Source: JANQEU01 sp965228045 (GTDB lineage Bacteria; Bacteroidota; Bacteroidia; Cytophagales; Cyclobacteriaceae). Taken from it: a DNA stretch of 64,000 nt. The DNA is taken from positions 1,488,001 through 1,552,000 of the forward strand of contig OZ245789.1 in NCBI GenBank assembly GCA_965228045.1. Direction: 5' to 3'. The notes below the pieces were generated by a model. The model was not told where the DNA came from. It searched no databases and saw nothing but the letters and a program-made list of their open reading frames with translations. Of this stretch, positions 1 to 8,766 are shown in pieces (the stretch's first letter is position 1; each line of letters starts with the position of its first letter). Made by a program: the position numbers and the translations under genes.

Positions 1-1608
1 CATCAGGAAAAAGAATGAAATGACAAGTAAGCCATTCCAGGCCAGTGGCCAGAGTCTGATTCGGACATTGGAGCCTTTTGGGATTTTATTCATCAGAAAC
101 CTAATTCCCCAATACAATCCCAAAATCAGTCCCAATAAAACACTTACGATCCATAAGAGGGCCAATGCCATTCTTCCATTGGCGATGACTGCCGATATTG
201 GTTTTAGCACCTGCCAACCAATATGTAAAACCTCACCAGCAAGAGGATCTTCAGCTTTCACCATTGCCACGTTTCCTGTTTCACCTGAAATGAATCGATC
301 ATCTCCTATCGGATAAAAAACCTGGCGGGAACCACCGCCGATATTCCTCACCACCACAGAGCTGTCACTGACATATACTTTTTTCGTGCCGCTAATCTCC
401 TGAATAAAACTCAGCATCTGGGTTCTGGGATTTATGGGTGTGTAATAACCTGAGATGTCAAGTTGTGAAAAATCAAAACCTGGTTTTGAACCAAAGGTTT
501 GCTCCGGCAAATGACCAAGCTGGTATTCTTTGATAAGGTCGGCTATTCTTCTCATGGCATCCCCGGAATTTCCGTTGATCATGATGACGTACCCTACTTT
601 TTGTTCCGGTAAGTAGGAAAAGTCGGCTTGTCCGGCATTCACAGAACCCCCGTGAGTTCTATATACAAAATGACGATAGCTATTGGTGTAATTTGCCAGG
701 CCATAGCCATTCTCAAGGCCGGCTTTTGCGCCTGGTGTGGTTTTCTGCTGTTCCATTCTGGTCAATGACGCTTCCGAAATGATTTGACTTGAATCTATTT
801 TTCCTCTATAAAGGAAAAACATGAGCATTCTGGACATGTCAGTGGCACTTGCGTTGATTGATCCCGATGGCCGCATGATGATGTGCCAATAAGGTTGCCT
901 TAGACCATTGATGTACAGAGTGGCTCCATAGTTTCGATAATTGTCAGAAAGCCTGAATGTCATAGACTCCATCCCCATGGGTTCGAAGAAGGTTTGGTTC
1001 ACAAATTCTTCGTAATCCATACCCGATAATTTTTGGACGATATAGGCCGCTACAGGTGGCCCTGAATTGCAGTAAGCTGTCCGGGTGCCGGGCTTCCAGC
1101 GTGATGTCCTTGAGTGCGGATGAAAATCGATCCCCTCCTTAAGGGAAGCCGGAGTGGAGTCATTATGTGCGTATTCACAAAGATGTATATCATCCCATCC
1201 CGTGGTATGCTCAAGCAGATGCTCTACCAGGATCGGAGTATCATCGGACCATTGATTTTTAAATTCCACTTCGGGTACCAGATCCCTGATTTTGTCTTTA
1301 AGGCTTACTTTTCCTAGCTCCTGTAATTTTAGAATGGATAGCGCAACGAACATTTTGGAGGTGGATCCTATTCGAAACATGGTATTTTCATCCGCAGGGA
1401 TTTCAGGTCGTTTGGTAGCCAGTCCAAGTCCCTTGATGTATATGGGTCCGGTGCTATCAGCCAATACGATACCAGCTCCGGCGGTTCCTGTTTCTTCCAG
1501 CACTTTTTCAATTTCACTTTCTAATTGCAGTAGGTTTCCTGGCTGAGATTGTGCCGAAAGTGTCAGAAAGCAAAGAAAACCGAAGGCACCGGTGAGTATT
1601 TTTTTCAA
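1..1608 (-). CDS. Beta-lactamase-like serine hydrolase with C-terminal membrane segments (partial)
   Basis: The gene is cut by the left window edge; 536 codons are visible. It probably starts at a TTG (1606-1608), because an in-frame stop lies three codons upstream and the TTG leads directly into a signal peptide (KKILTGAFGFLCFLTLSAQ). The class C beta-lactamase / penicillin-binding motifs are present: SxxK as STSK (about residues 82-85), YxN as YCN (about 179-181), and an HGG in place of KTG. After the catalytic domain there are at least two hydrophobic helices near the cut, as in Bacteroidota serine hydrolases with a membrane-bound tail. Likely an envelope peptidase or esterase; the substrate cannot be told. 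The family is clear, the start codon less so. Confidence 0.85.
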   Translation of the reverse strand, partial: MKKILTGAFGFLCFLTLSAQSQPGNLLQLESEIEKVLEETGTAGAGIVLADSTGPIYIKGLGLATKRPEIPADENTMFRIGSTSKMFVALSILKLQELGKVSLKDKIRDLVPEVEFKNQWSDDTPILVEHLLEHTTGWDDIHLCEYAHNDSTPASLKEGIDFHPHSRTSRWKPGTRTAYCNSGPPVAAYIVQKLSGMDYEEFVNQTFFEPMGMESMTFRLSDNYRNYGATLYINGLRQPYWHIIMRPSGSINASATDMSRMLMFFLYRGKIDSSQIISEASLTRMEQQKTTPGAKAGLENGYGLANYTNSYRHFVYRTHGGSVNAGQADFSYLPEQKVGYVIMINGNSGDAMRRIADLIKEYQLGHLPEQTFGSKPGFDFSQLDISGYYTPINPRTQMLSFIQEISGTKKVYVSDSSVVVRNIGGGSRQVFYPIGDDRFISGETGNVAMVKAEDPLAGEVLHIGWQVLKPISAVIANGRMALALLWIVSVLLGLILGLYWGIRFLMNKIPKGSNVRIRLWPLAWNGLLVISFFFLM

Positions 1609-1620
1609 TGATCTTTAATG

Positions 1621-1632
1621 ATTGTGCACAAT
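1621..1632. promoter_or_regulatory. 12-bp perfect palindrome upstream of the serine hydrolase
   Basis: ATTGTGCACAAT lies 12 bases before the TTG start of the serine hydrolase. Beside it, on the minus strand, is TAACTTTA, a passable match to the Bacteroidota -7 element. It could be an operator, but one 12-bp palindrome can occur by chance. Confidence 0.25.
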
Positions 1633-1667
1633 AAAGTTATTAAGAATCTGCCAGGTTTTTGGAGGGA

Positions 1668-2300
1668 TCAGTCCGATGCCCATTTTATCAGGGGAATTAC
1701 CCATTCGTCATAAGGTTTGAATAAAAAGGCGTGGTCCACTCCCAAATTCAATTCCAACTCTTCGAACTGCGCGTCTGTGGAATTAGATTCGAATATGCCT
1801 TGGCAGGATTGCTTGGAATCAGATTTTTCAAAAATAGAGAGGAAGTCACCCTTGAGTTGCTGGCTGTATTCGGTAAAATGCCCAACCGCATAGTCACTAC
1901 ATAAACCCAAAAGAGCATATTTGATGTTTGGGTTTTCAATGATGAGAGCAGCTTCTAAGGTCATATAAGCTCCCAGGGAGGCGCCAACTATGACAATATT
2001 TTTAGGGCTCACACCAAGGGTCAAAAGTGAGTCTACCTCGTTGGCAATTTTTTTCCCATAAGCTTTATCATCGGTGTCCTTAGGTCTCACCTCACTGATT
2101 ATGGTGAAATCGTAATTGTCCAATGAATCAATAATAGCCAAATACTCATACTTACCATAATAAGAGCTTACCGCCGGGAGACCCTGTGATTGTACCACAC
2201 CTCCATGAAGATAGAAGAGGTATTTTTCTTTCTTGCTCTGAGCAGAACAGGATAGCGTTAGTAAGGTTATTGTGATTAAAAAAGTGATTTCATTATTCAC
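1668..2300 (-). CDS. Alpha/beta-hydrolase-like lipoprotein
   Basis: The 210-residue protein starts with a lipoprotein signal peptide whose lipobox is LTLSC (Cys18), so it is probably anchored in the envelope. The hydrolase fold is suggested by an oxyanion-type LHGG (31-34), a nucleophile elbow GASLG (Ser108) and a late VDHAF (His190) that could supply the catalytic histidine. The acid residue is not obvious. It is short for the fold and probably lacks a large lid. Same strand as the serine hydrolase downstream, 59 bases apart, so the two may be co-transcribed. Substrate unknown. Confidence 0.7.
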   Translation of the reverse strand: MNNEITFLITITLLTLSCSAQSKKEKYLFYLHGGVVQSQGLPAVSSYYGKYEYLAIIDSLDNYDFTIISEVRPKDTDDKAYGKKIANEVDSLLTLGVSPKNIVIVGASLGAYMTLEAALIIENPNIKYALLGLCSDYAVGHFTEYSQQLKGDFLSIFEKSDSKQSCQGIFESNSTDAQFEELELNLGVDHAFLFKPYDEWVIPLIKWASD

Positions 2301-2320
2301 TCATTCAAGTTAGTCATTTG

Positions 2321-3724
2321 TTACTTTTTTTGAACCAATACTCGCTTGTAAACCACAAAATCCGATGTTGATATTCTGGCGATATACAGCCCCTCTGGTA
2401 GATGCGCCACCTCAATTTCAGCCGGTCGGCTTTCATTGATCGAACTGGAGCTAAGTACTTTGCCATTCACATCCAAAAATTGCACTTCACCCTGAATATT
2501 GTCAGGAAATCGTATCGTCACGTAATCCTGAGCAGGATTCGGGAAAATATCGACAGCCATATCTACTTCTTTACCCAAAATCTGCTTTAGGTCATCTTCC
2601 AAACCTATTGTGCCAAGTCTTAACGTAAAAGTTGGTACATCAAAGGATTCACCAAAGTTGGTGAAAGAAACGTCTTCGTGGTACTTTATCAGAAATCGGG
2701 AATCGCCCAGACCCCAACCAAATAGTGGATTTTCCAGTGAGGCATCTGCAAATTTGACTGGATCCGAGTTCACCGCGATGCCTTGATCATCGATTTTTAT
2801 TTTCATTATATATCCCGGCTTGATGTTATAGCCATTTGTATACGCAATGACGAGTTCATTGTCTGAGACTCTTATGATTTCATCATTTACAATTGCCTCC
2901 GATCCATGTGCACCCAGAATCAATTTTTCGCCTTCCAGCATAATCGATCCGTCATCGGATACTCTTGCAATTTTTAAGTAGGTACCATCTTTTCCCAGTC
3001 TTTCGTAGAATATTCCGAGGGTGGAATTCGCAAGGGTTATGACCGATCGAACCCTGCACCCCTCAATTCCGGCATCATTGCAAAGTTGAACAGGATCGAA
3101 ATCATTTATGCTTGAACCGGATATCTGTCTTACTGCGATGATTGTTCTTCTGGGAGTATCAGCCAAAGGCGGATTCACTTCCGGTCCTCGTTCCCAAACA
3201 AGAAATCTGTTCTTTGACAGAATGTGATGATCGAATCCTGCTATTTCGGAAATATTGGAGCTCAGCGGAATTACTTCATTTGGAAGCTCAAAAGCATACT
3301 GTCCATCAAAATCCAAAGTAAGCAGGGTATCTGGTCCATATTGTTGGATTGCATAGTATCCACTGTAGGAAGTAAGTGGTTCAATGCGATTGTCCTGTGT
3401 CACCAGAAAGATTTGATCATCTACTATGAAGGTAGAATCGGTTAGAGAACATATAGCGTTTACGGGATTTCCGGAAGTAAAGGAAATTTTTTCACCAAAG
3501 GAGAGATCGTTATTGGAATCTATTTGCAGCACAAAAAGACTATCCGATTTTTGGTTTATTCGTTCATAGACAAAGAATTTAGTATCCCGTAATTGATGAA
3601 CAAAGTAATCATTGAGCGGAAACCTTTTGAATGTCCATTTCGGTCCCAGGTGAATATCCGTCTGACTGAAGGCCTGGAAAGTAAGGCACAGGAGTGCCGT
3701 AATTGATAGGATTCTCAATTTCAT
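2321..3724 (-). CDS. Secreted protein with T9SS type A sorting domain
   Basis: The 467-residue protein has an N-terminal signal peptide (about 1-20, ending LTFQAFSQ) and a C-terminal sorting domain of about 75 residues that begins IFPNPAQDYVTI and ends in LPEGLYIARI...YKRVLVQKK, the usual type IX signal A. The middle is rich in beta strands with no motif I recognise; it may form a propeller-like repeat. It should be secreted through the outer membrane and attached to the surface or released. The gene ends 20 bases before the lipoprotein hydrolase. Function unknown. Confidence 0.85.
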   Translation of the reverse strand: MKLRILSITALLCLTFQAFSQTDIHLGPKWTFKRFPLNDYFVHQLRDTKFFVYERINQKSDSLFVLQIDSNNDLSFGEKISFTSGNPVNAICSLTDSTFIVDDQIFLVTQDNRIEPLTSYSGYYAIQQYGPDTLLTLDFDGQYAFELPNEVIPLSSNISEIAGFDHHILSKNRFLVWERGPEVNPPLADTPRRTIIAVRQISGSSINDFDPVQLCNDAGIEGCRVRSVITLANSTLGIFYERLGKDGTYLKIARVSDDGSIMLEGEKLILGAHGSEAIVNDEIIRVSDNELVIAYTNGYNIKPGYIMKIKIDDQGIAVNSDPVKFADASLENPLFGWGLGDSRFLIKYHEDVSFTNFGESFDVPTFTLRLGTIGLEDDLKQILGKEVDMAVDIFPNPAQDYVTIRFPDNIQGEVQFLDVNGKVLSSSSINESRPAEIEVAHLPEGLYIARISTSDFVVYKRVLVQKK

Positions 3725-3752
3725 AGCTGTTCTTTTTTGTAAAAATAGGACC

Positions 3753-4643
3753 TTATCCCCTGGAAATCAATCTGACCTGGTTTTCCGACGGATCATTCAG
3801 GACGATGGCATTATTGATTTTCCGGTTAGGATAATTTGATTGTTCAATTTTGGATAAGACATGATCTATTTCCCCGGAATTCACGAAAACGGTAAAATGA
3901 TCAAGCCCTGTCCCATCCTCCGGTGCTGGTTTGGCTTTTGACCCTTTCCATGTGTTGAAAGCTATCATATGAACAGGAAATCCCTCCACATTCACTTCAC
4001 CCATCTGCCATCGTGTTATGATGGCTTGCCTTTTAAAACCAAGTAACCCATGATAGAAATCCATAGTTTCCTGAAGGTCATTGACATAAAGATGTACATG
4101 TCCTGTATAGGTCTCCACCGGGAATGGATCATCCGGTTCATCCGATTCGCTAAAATATGGTGACAGCATATTCCACGTTAGTGGGTCACGACCACTTCGG
4201 ATCCTACCGTCCTTGTCTTTTACTACAAAGTCAGTATCGTCCTGTACGTAAGTGCCTTCATCCGGTGTAGCCACATATAGCTCCACCGTATTTCTATCAT
4301 AGTCCTCAAGGTAAGTAGTCCAGGATATGGTATGGTCAGTAGGAGCTTGCGGGTAGTTGTGTTGCGCAATTCTTGCAACGGCTTTGGCCAACGTCTTCTT
4401 ATCAGGAAGTAGAAAAGCCTGGTGATACAAGCCTGTAGCCGAAGGATATTTTCTGGACCCTTTTAGTTCGTTCAGAACCAAAAGGTCATCATTTCCACAC
4501 CCCAAACCCGCTTTAGTTTCCTCCTGCCAATGCACCTGGAGGCCCAGAATATTGGTGTAGAAACCAATCTGTTTCGCAAGGTTGGAAACGGTGAGACTCA
4601 CCAGACCGATCCTGGTTTTGGGTGAAAGCTCAAACGAATTCAT
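3753..4643 (-). CDS. VOC-family dioxygenase-like protein (CatE-like, two glyoxalase domains)
   Basis: The 296-residue protein has two vicinal-oxygen-chelate domains. The first (about 8-130) starts RIGLVSLTVSNLAKQIGFY and ends NTVELYVATPDE. The second (about 180-296) starts GHVHLYVNDLQETMDFY, continues with GLDHFTVFV and ends ENQVRLI. Two His and one Glu in the second domain are placed to bind a metal, as in catechol-2,3-dioxygenase-like CatE. Members are ring-cleaving dioxygenases or of unknown role. The gene follows the NUDIX regulator by 6 bases and is probably transcribed with it, so the regulator may control it. Confidence 0.8.
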   Translation of the reverse strand: MNSFELSPKTRIGLVSLTVSNLAKQIGFYTNILGLQVHWQEETKAGLGCGNDDLLVLNELKGSRKYPSATGLYHQAFLLPDKKTLAKAVARIAQHNYPQAPTDHTISWTTYLEDYDRNTVELYVATPDEGTYVQDDTDFVVKDKDGRIRSGRDPLTWNMLSPYFSESDEPDDPFPVETYTGHVHLYVNDLQETMDFYHGLLGFKRQAIITRWQMGEVNVEGFPVHMIAFNTWKGSKAKPAPEDGTGLDHFTVFVNSGEIDHVLSKIEQSNYPNRKINNAIVLNDPSENQVRLISRG

Positions 4644-4649
4644 TTACCC

Positions 4650-5354
4650 TCATTTTCCGGCAAAACTGTATAAATAGGGAGCCTTATGAGGTTTTCCATT
4701 AAATCTCTTTTCATGCCTTATCAGAATGTCTTGTCCCAGTATTTTGCGTTGAAACGTTGTCCTTCTGAGCTTTTGTCCCAAAATGGCCTCATACACCTGT
4801 TGCAATTCCTTCATGGTAAACATTTCAGGTAACAGATTCATTCCCACAAGCTTCTTATCGATATTGCTTCTAAGTGTGCTTAGTGCTTTTTCTACAATCT
4901 CGTTGTGGTCCATGATCAAATTGGGTATGGAAGATATGTCGTACCATCCTATGGAGTCAGACAATGCATCCGGTTTGGGTGTCACTTTTGTATAGTCAAT
5001 CAATGCATAGTAGGCAATGGAAATAAATCTGTCCAGCATCCAGTATCCATCCAGGTCCTTATATCCATTTGCTTCAAGTATGGCCCGCATTGTCGATGAA
5101 TCCGCACGATTTGCATTTGTAAAAGTGTAAAACTGCTCCAGGTATACATTGTCCAGTCCGGTTCGTTCCCTTAAGCCTCTTCGGACGGCATCATCTACAT
5201 TTTCATTCTTTCGGACAAAGCCACCGGGTAATGCGAACATTCCGGTATTATGGTATTCCATCAAAAGGATTTTCAATTTTTCACCGGAAAAACCAAAAAC
5301 CACCGAGTCGTACGCTATATGATGAAGAAAATCTTCCCCTGACGGTAAAGGCAT
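4650..5354 (-). CDS. NUDIX-domain protein with C-terminal winged helix (NrtR/AraR-like regulator)
   Basis: The 234-residue protein has a NUDIX domain (about 10-150) and a helix-turn-helix-like tail (about 165-230, MFTMKELQQVYEAILGQ followed by RRTTFQRKIL). The NUDIX box runs G-x5-E-x7-R-G-L-R-E-R-T-G-L. The standard box has REUxEExGU, so two of the catalytic glutamates are replaced (by Gly and Arg). Together with the tail this points to a ligand-sensing transcription factor like NrtR or Bacteroidota AraR rather than an active pyrophosphatase. The likely target is the downstream VOC gene. A TATATTTC hexamer-like element (5361-5368, minus strand) sits 6 bases before the ATG. Confidence 0.75.
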   Translation of the reverse strand: MPLPSGEDFLHHIAYDSVVFGFSGEKLKILLMEYHNTGMFALPGGFVRKNENVDDAVRRGLRERTGLDNVYLEQFYTFTNANRADSSTMRAILEANGYKDLDGYWMLDRFISIAYYALIDYTKVTPKPDALSDSIGWYDISSIPNLIMDHNEIVEKALSTLRSNIDKKLVGMNLLPEMFTMKELQQVYEAILGQKLRRTTFQRKILGQDILIRHEKRFNGKPHKAPYLYSFAGK

Positions 5355-5549
5355 TCGGGAAATATAGGACTACCGGTGAATAGGAAAAAATAATTTTATC
5401 TAAATATTAATTGAGAGGAAATATTGAAATGTTTTTTAAAAATATCATGGTCCGAAGATTGGAAACCGGATTTTTTTGCAAAAACCATTGTTATTCAGTC
5501 GGTTTAGAGATTGTTCATATTACTTTTACGCGCTTAAAATATCAGAGGC

Positions 5550-6596
5550 ATGATTATTCCTAAGGAACCGCAGCTAACAAACGAGCAGCTGGAGGAGATA
5601 AAAGAGATTGTTGAGGAGTTTGGTTGCAAGATTCAGCCAATTGTTGGACATCACCGCACTATCTATGCGGTACTTGGTGAAGAAAGAAAGACCGTGATGG
5701 TCAATCGGATCCTGGGATTGGATTATATAGATCGTTTTGATGCGGTCGATTCGCCATTCAAGCTCATGGATATTCATTCGGAGCTGTCTTATCATAAGAT
5801 CAAGATCGGATCGGCGATTGTAGGGGAGGAGCCCTTTGTGATCGCCGGGCACTGCACCATAGATCCAAAGAATCCCGGACTCTTCTATGAAACAGCTCAT
5901 GCGGTAAAGGAAGCAGGAGCAAAGGCCATCAGGGGTGGTGTCTGGAAGCCTCGTACGATGCCTTATTCCTTTCAGGGTGATGATTCCTCCATTGAGATTT
6001 TGATTGAGGCCAGGGAGCAGACAGGTTTGCCTGTTGACACGGAGGTCATGGATGAACATCAGCTAAATGTAGCGCTTGACGCAAAAGTGGATATTCTACA
6101 GGTCGGGGCGAGAAATGCCCTGAATTATTCACTTCTAAGAAAAATCGGTGAAATGACAGCTGAGAATCATACGGCTGTTTTACTGAAAAGATCCATAGGA
6201 ATGGGTCCAATAAACGAATTTATTGCCGCTTCCGAGTACATCGCAGCGGCAGGAAATGCCAATGTCATGCTTTGCCCAAGAGGGACTCAGCCGACAATGG
6301 ATGGCTACAGGAACTACCCGGATGAGAGCATTACGCCATTACTAAAGGAAAAAACATGGGCTCCTGTGATAGTGGACCCATCCCACTCTGTTGGACGGGC
6401 GCATTATGTTCCGTCAGCCGCGTTGGCCGCAATGGCTTATGGCGCTGATGGAGTGATCGTGGAAACACACGTTGATCCGAAAAAAGGTCTGGGAGACGAT
6501 CCGAAACAGTCTATCAAGCCGCATGAGCTTCAACAGCTCATTCAGGATATAAAAGAGGTTTGGGATATCAAGAAGCGAACTGAGGTTACAGCCTAA
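5550..6596 (+). CDS. aroF: 3-deoxy-7-phosphoheptulonate (DAHP) synthase, divergent class I-beta
   Basis: The 348-residue protein should condense phosphoenolpyruvate and erythrose-4-phosphate, the first step of the shikimate pathway. It has an N-terminal ferredoxin-like regulatory domain (about 1-85), as in the Thermotoga enzyme, then the barrel. Visible motifs are KPRTMPYSFQG (133-143), GARN (186-189), LLKR (211-214), and VDPSH...ETH, giving the metal ligands Cys102, His279, Glu305 and an Asp at 316 or 317. Several near-invariant positions differ: the usual GPC is GHC, KRG is KRS and CERG is CPRG. No chorismate mutase domain is attached. Monocistronic, converging on the MerR gene with 3 bases between. 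Confidence 0.85.
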   Translation: MIIPKEPQLTNEQLEEIKEIVEEFGCKIQPIVGHHRTIYAVLGEERKTVMVNRILGLDYIDRFDAVDSPFKLMDIHSELSYHKIKIGSAIVGEEPFVIAGHCTIDPKNPGLFYETAHAVKEAGAKAIRGGVWKPRTMPYSFQGDDSSIEILIEAREQTGLPVDTEVMDEHQLNVALDAKVDILQVGARNALNYSLLRKIGEMTAENHTAVLLKRSIGMGPINEFIAASEYIAAAGNANVMLCPRGTQPTMDGYRNYPDESITPLLKEKTWAPVIVDPSHSVGRAHYVPSAALAAMAYGADGVIVETHVDPKKGLGDDPKQSIKPHELQQLIQDIKEVWDIKKRTEVTA

Positions 6597-6599
6597 GGT

Positions 6600-7481
6600 T
6601 TAAGGTTCGAAGGATCTCAATAAATTGACGAAGGAATTGGGATCTTTCGCATGATATACATTACTCATCCCAAGTAGATTTTCAAAGTTCTCCGGGTTTC
6701 CTGAAATTATAACAGGTACATCCGTATTCTTTAAAATGCTTTTAAGTGTTTTTTCTGTTTTCACTTTTGACGGTGCCACAAACATGGTCATCAAAACATC
6801 CGAATTGGAAAGATCTATGATTTCCGGAACGTTGTTTACCGGAACTTTGCAACCGAGATAATACGTTTTCCATCCTAACTCCCTGGCTATGAAGCAAGCA
6901 AGCAACAGCCCGATTTCATGGTCCTCACCTTCCATTAAACCCAGTAATATCTTTGGCGCTGAATTCGGGGGTTGGGGTAGGGCATCTATGGCCGCCACAA
7001 TTTTCTGACGTATCAGGCTGGAGATGAAATGCTCCTGGGCTGGGATTGCTTTCTTCGTTCCCCATAGTACCCCGACATGATGAAGAAAGGGATAAATTAC
7101 TTCTGTGATCGTATTCAGAAGACCTCTTTGATTAATCTTTCGCTTAAAGATGGTGTTAAATGCTTCCTCATCCATTTTCAGCATAGCAAGCGTTAAGGCA
7201 TCTATATCTTCACCGTTTTCATTGATCGGCTGTCCCACGATTTCTGTTACCAGTTCAGATACCTTTTGATCAGGCATTTGATCCAGTTTGGAAATACGAT
7301 AACCATTCTTTATCAGAATGCCGAAGTTCAGCAGCTTTCGTAATTGCTCATCTGAGTAATACCTGATGTTGGTATCGGTTCTTTCCGGATTCAAAAAGTT
7401 ATACCGTCGCTCCCAAATCCTTAGCGTATGGGCCTTAATCCCTGTCAATGACTCTACCTGGGCGACTGAATACGTACTCAT
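6600..7481 (-). CDS. MerR-family regulator with cobalamin-binding domain (CarH/LitR-like)
   Basis: The 293-residue protein has a MerR winged helix (1-70, with the typical TLRIWERRY at 19-27 and NIRYYSDEQL), a helical B12-cap domain (about 95-165) and a Rossmann-type B12-binding domain (about 175-290). The cap motif W-x9-EH is intact (Trp140, Glu150, His151). The lower axial ligand motif is E-x-H-x-x-G (186-191) with His188. In CarH these residues bind adenosylcobalamin, and green or blue light breaks the DNA-bound tetramer, so this is probably a light-sensing repressor. No carotenoid gene is nearby; the divergent small membrane gene is the closest candidate target. Confidence 0.85.
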   Translation of the reverse strand: MSTYSVAQVESLTGIKAHTLRIWERRYNFLNPERTDTNIRYYSDEQLRKLLNFGILIKNGYRISKLDQMPDQKVSELVTEIVGQPINENGEDIDALTLAMLKMDEEAFNTIFKRKINQRGLLNTITEVIYPFLHHVGVLWGTKKAIPAQEHFISSLIRQKIVAAIDALPQPPNSAPKILLGLMEGEDHEIGLLLACFIARELGWKTYYLGCKVPVNNVPEIIDLSNSDVLMTMFVAPSKVKTEKTLKSILKNTDVPVIISGNPENFENLLGMSNVYHAKDPNSFVNLLRSFEP

Positions 7482-7599
7482 GTCTAATTAATTTAAAGTA
7501 AAGATAAACAAAATAAAGCTCTGAAACTTCTATCTATTTCGCATTATTCATTATATATCAGATATTTAGGGAAATGTGTTAACCTGAAGTGAAATATTT

Positions 7600-7658
7600 T
7601 TGTTCAATTATTTTAAATAAAAGTTGGACGAATAAGTTTTATCGCTATATTTGTTCAA
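7600..7658. promoter_or_regulatory. Promoter of the small membrane gene with flanking TTGTTCAA repeats
   Basis: On the plus strand TTG (7624-7626), a 19-base spacer and TATATTTG (7646-7653) match the Bacteroidota promoter consensus fully. TTGTTCAA occurs twice, at 7600-7607 and 7651-7658, just upstream of the -33 element and overlapping the end of the -7 element. This is where a repressor would bind; the CarH-like regulator next door is the obvious candidate, though that is inference. Confidence 0.6.
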
Positions 7659-7665
7659 CGTTCAG

Positions 7666-7935
7666 ATGTATAAATTAAACAAAATACGGATTTCAATTGT
7701 AGTACTGGCGATTTTAGCGTTCAGTCTAATGATTTCATTTTCGAATGAAGTCGTTGGGTCCGTTGGGATGACCAGTCCGAACTCAGTTCTGAACCAGCCA
7801 TTTAGTTTTCAACCCTTGTTTTTCACAATCCTGGGCGTATCGATAGGATTGTTGTTGGTAGTAGGTCAATTGGTAAGAAAAGTAAGACAATTTGTTTTGG
7901 GAGCTCCCGAACATTCAAAATATACAAGACACTAA
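7666..7935 (+). CDS. Small membrane protein with two transmembrane segments, unknown function
   Basis: The 89-residue protein has two hydrophobic segments (about residues 8-22 and 52-72) and a basic C-terminus. I chose ATG 7666, because an in-frame TTG at 7651 lies inside the -7 promoter element and cannot be translated from that promoter. No domain recognised. It has its own promoter and a strong terminator, so it is a single transcription unit, divergent from the CarH-like regulator 185 bases away. A regulated, possibly light-controlled, membrane peptide is the simplest guess. Confidence 0.65.
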   Translation: MYKLNKIRISIVVLAILAFSLMISFSNEVVGSVGMTSPNSVLNQPFSFQPLFFTILGVSIGLLLVVGQLVRKVRQFVLGAPEHSKYTRH

Positions 7936-7974
7936 AGAATACATTGTTGGTTTTATATTCTTTTTCTTGGCGAT

Positions 7975-8006
7975 AGGCGGTCCATGTGACCGCCTTTCTT
8001 TTTTTG
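7975..8006 (+). terminator. Rho-independent terminator after the small membrane gene
   Basis: A perfect 8-bp stem AGGCGGTC / GACCGCCT closes a 5-base loop and is followed by a T-rich tract (7996-8005). It lies 40 bases after the stop codon of the small membrane gene. Confidence 0.85.
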
Positions 8007-8113
8007 ATCACTCCAATCCCCAAAAGAGGCATAACCTCTTTGTTTACCAAGACATCTCAAAAGGTAAGATCAGGCCATTTTCGAATAGGACAGCAGCGAT
8101 GTGAATTAACAAA

Positions 8114-8761
8114 CTAGATCACACCATCAACTATTTCCAGTTTTCTGTCGGCCATTTCGGCCAGGTCCTCATTGTGCGTCACTACGATAAAGGTTTGATT
8201 TAGCGAGTCTCTAAGTTGAAAAAACATTTTATGCAGTTCTTCCGCATTATTTGAATCAAGGTTTCCACTGGGCTCATCAGCCAGCACAATGGACGGATTA
8301 TTGATCAAAGCGCGTGCCACCGAAACCCTCTGTTGTTCACCTCCGGATAGTTCCGAAGGTTTATGATCCATCCGGTCGCCCAATTTCAGGAGTTTCAAAA
8401 GCTCACGGGATCGGGCCTTGAGCTCCTTTGTGTCTTTTTTACCAATAAAACCAGGCATGCATACATTTTCCAGAGCGGTAAATTCCGGAAGGAGATTATG
8501 AAATTGAAATATGAAACCGATGTTCTCATTTCTGAATTGGGCCATTTGTTTTGCGCCAAGCCTGGACACCTCCTGGTTTTTGATGTGAAGGGAGCCGGAA
8601 TCTGGTCGATCAAGAGTGCCCAGTATGTGAAGAAGGGTACTTTTGCCAGCTCCTGATGCACCGACGATGGAGACGATCTCACCTTCCTTTACCTCCAGGT
8701 TGATACCCTTCAACACCTGTAAGTCACCATAAGATTTTTGAATAGCAGTTGCTTTTAGCAT
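8114..8761 (-). CDS. lolD: Lipoprotein-releasing ABC transporter ATPase LolD
   Basis: The 215-residue ATPase has Walker A GASGAGKST, Q-loop region IFQFHNLLPEF, signature LSGGEQQR, Walker B IVLADEPSGNLD and H-loop VVTHNE. Sequence and length fit LolD, which powers extraction of lipoproteins from the inner membrane with LolCE/LolF; MacB- and FtsE-type ATPases are close relatives. The start at 8761 (MLKATAIQKSYGDL) is chosen over longer options because it gives the standard N-terminus and follows a -7 element. No permease partner is adjacent. It is the only FtsX-type ATPase in the window, so it is one candidate partner for the ATPase-less permeases at 13-33 kb, although LolCE elsewhere is equally possible. 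Confidence 0.85.
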   Translation of the reverse strand: MLKATAIQKSYGDLQVLKGINLEVKEGEIVSIVGASGAGKSTLLHILGTLDRPDSGSLHIKNQEVSRLGAKQMAQFRNENIGFIFQFHNLLPEFTALENVCMPGFIGKKDTKELKARSRELLKLLKLGDRMDHKPSELSGGEQQRVSVARALINNPSIVLADEPSGNLDSNNAEELHKMFFQLRDSLNQTFIVVTHNEDLAEMADRKLEIVDGVI

Positions 8762-8766
8762 TGGCG

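Noticed and set aside
7651..7653. TTG as start codon of the small membrane gene (and the similar TTG at 22867)
   Set aside because: Both lie inside TATATTTG promoter elements; the downstream ATG is the only start a transcript from there could use.
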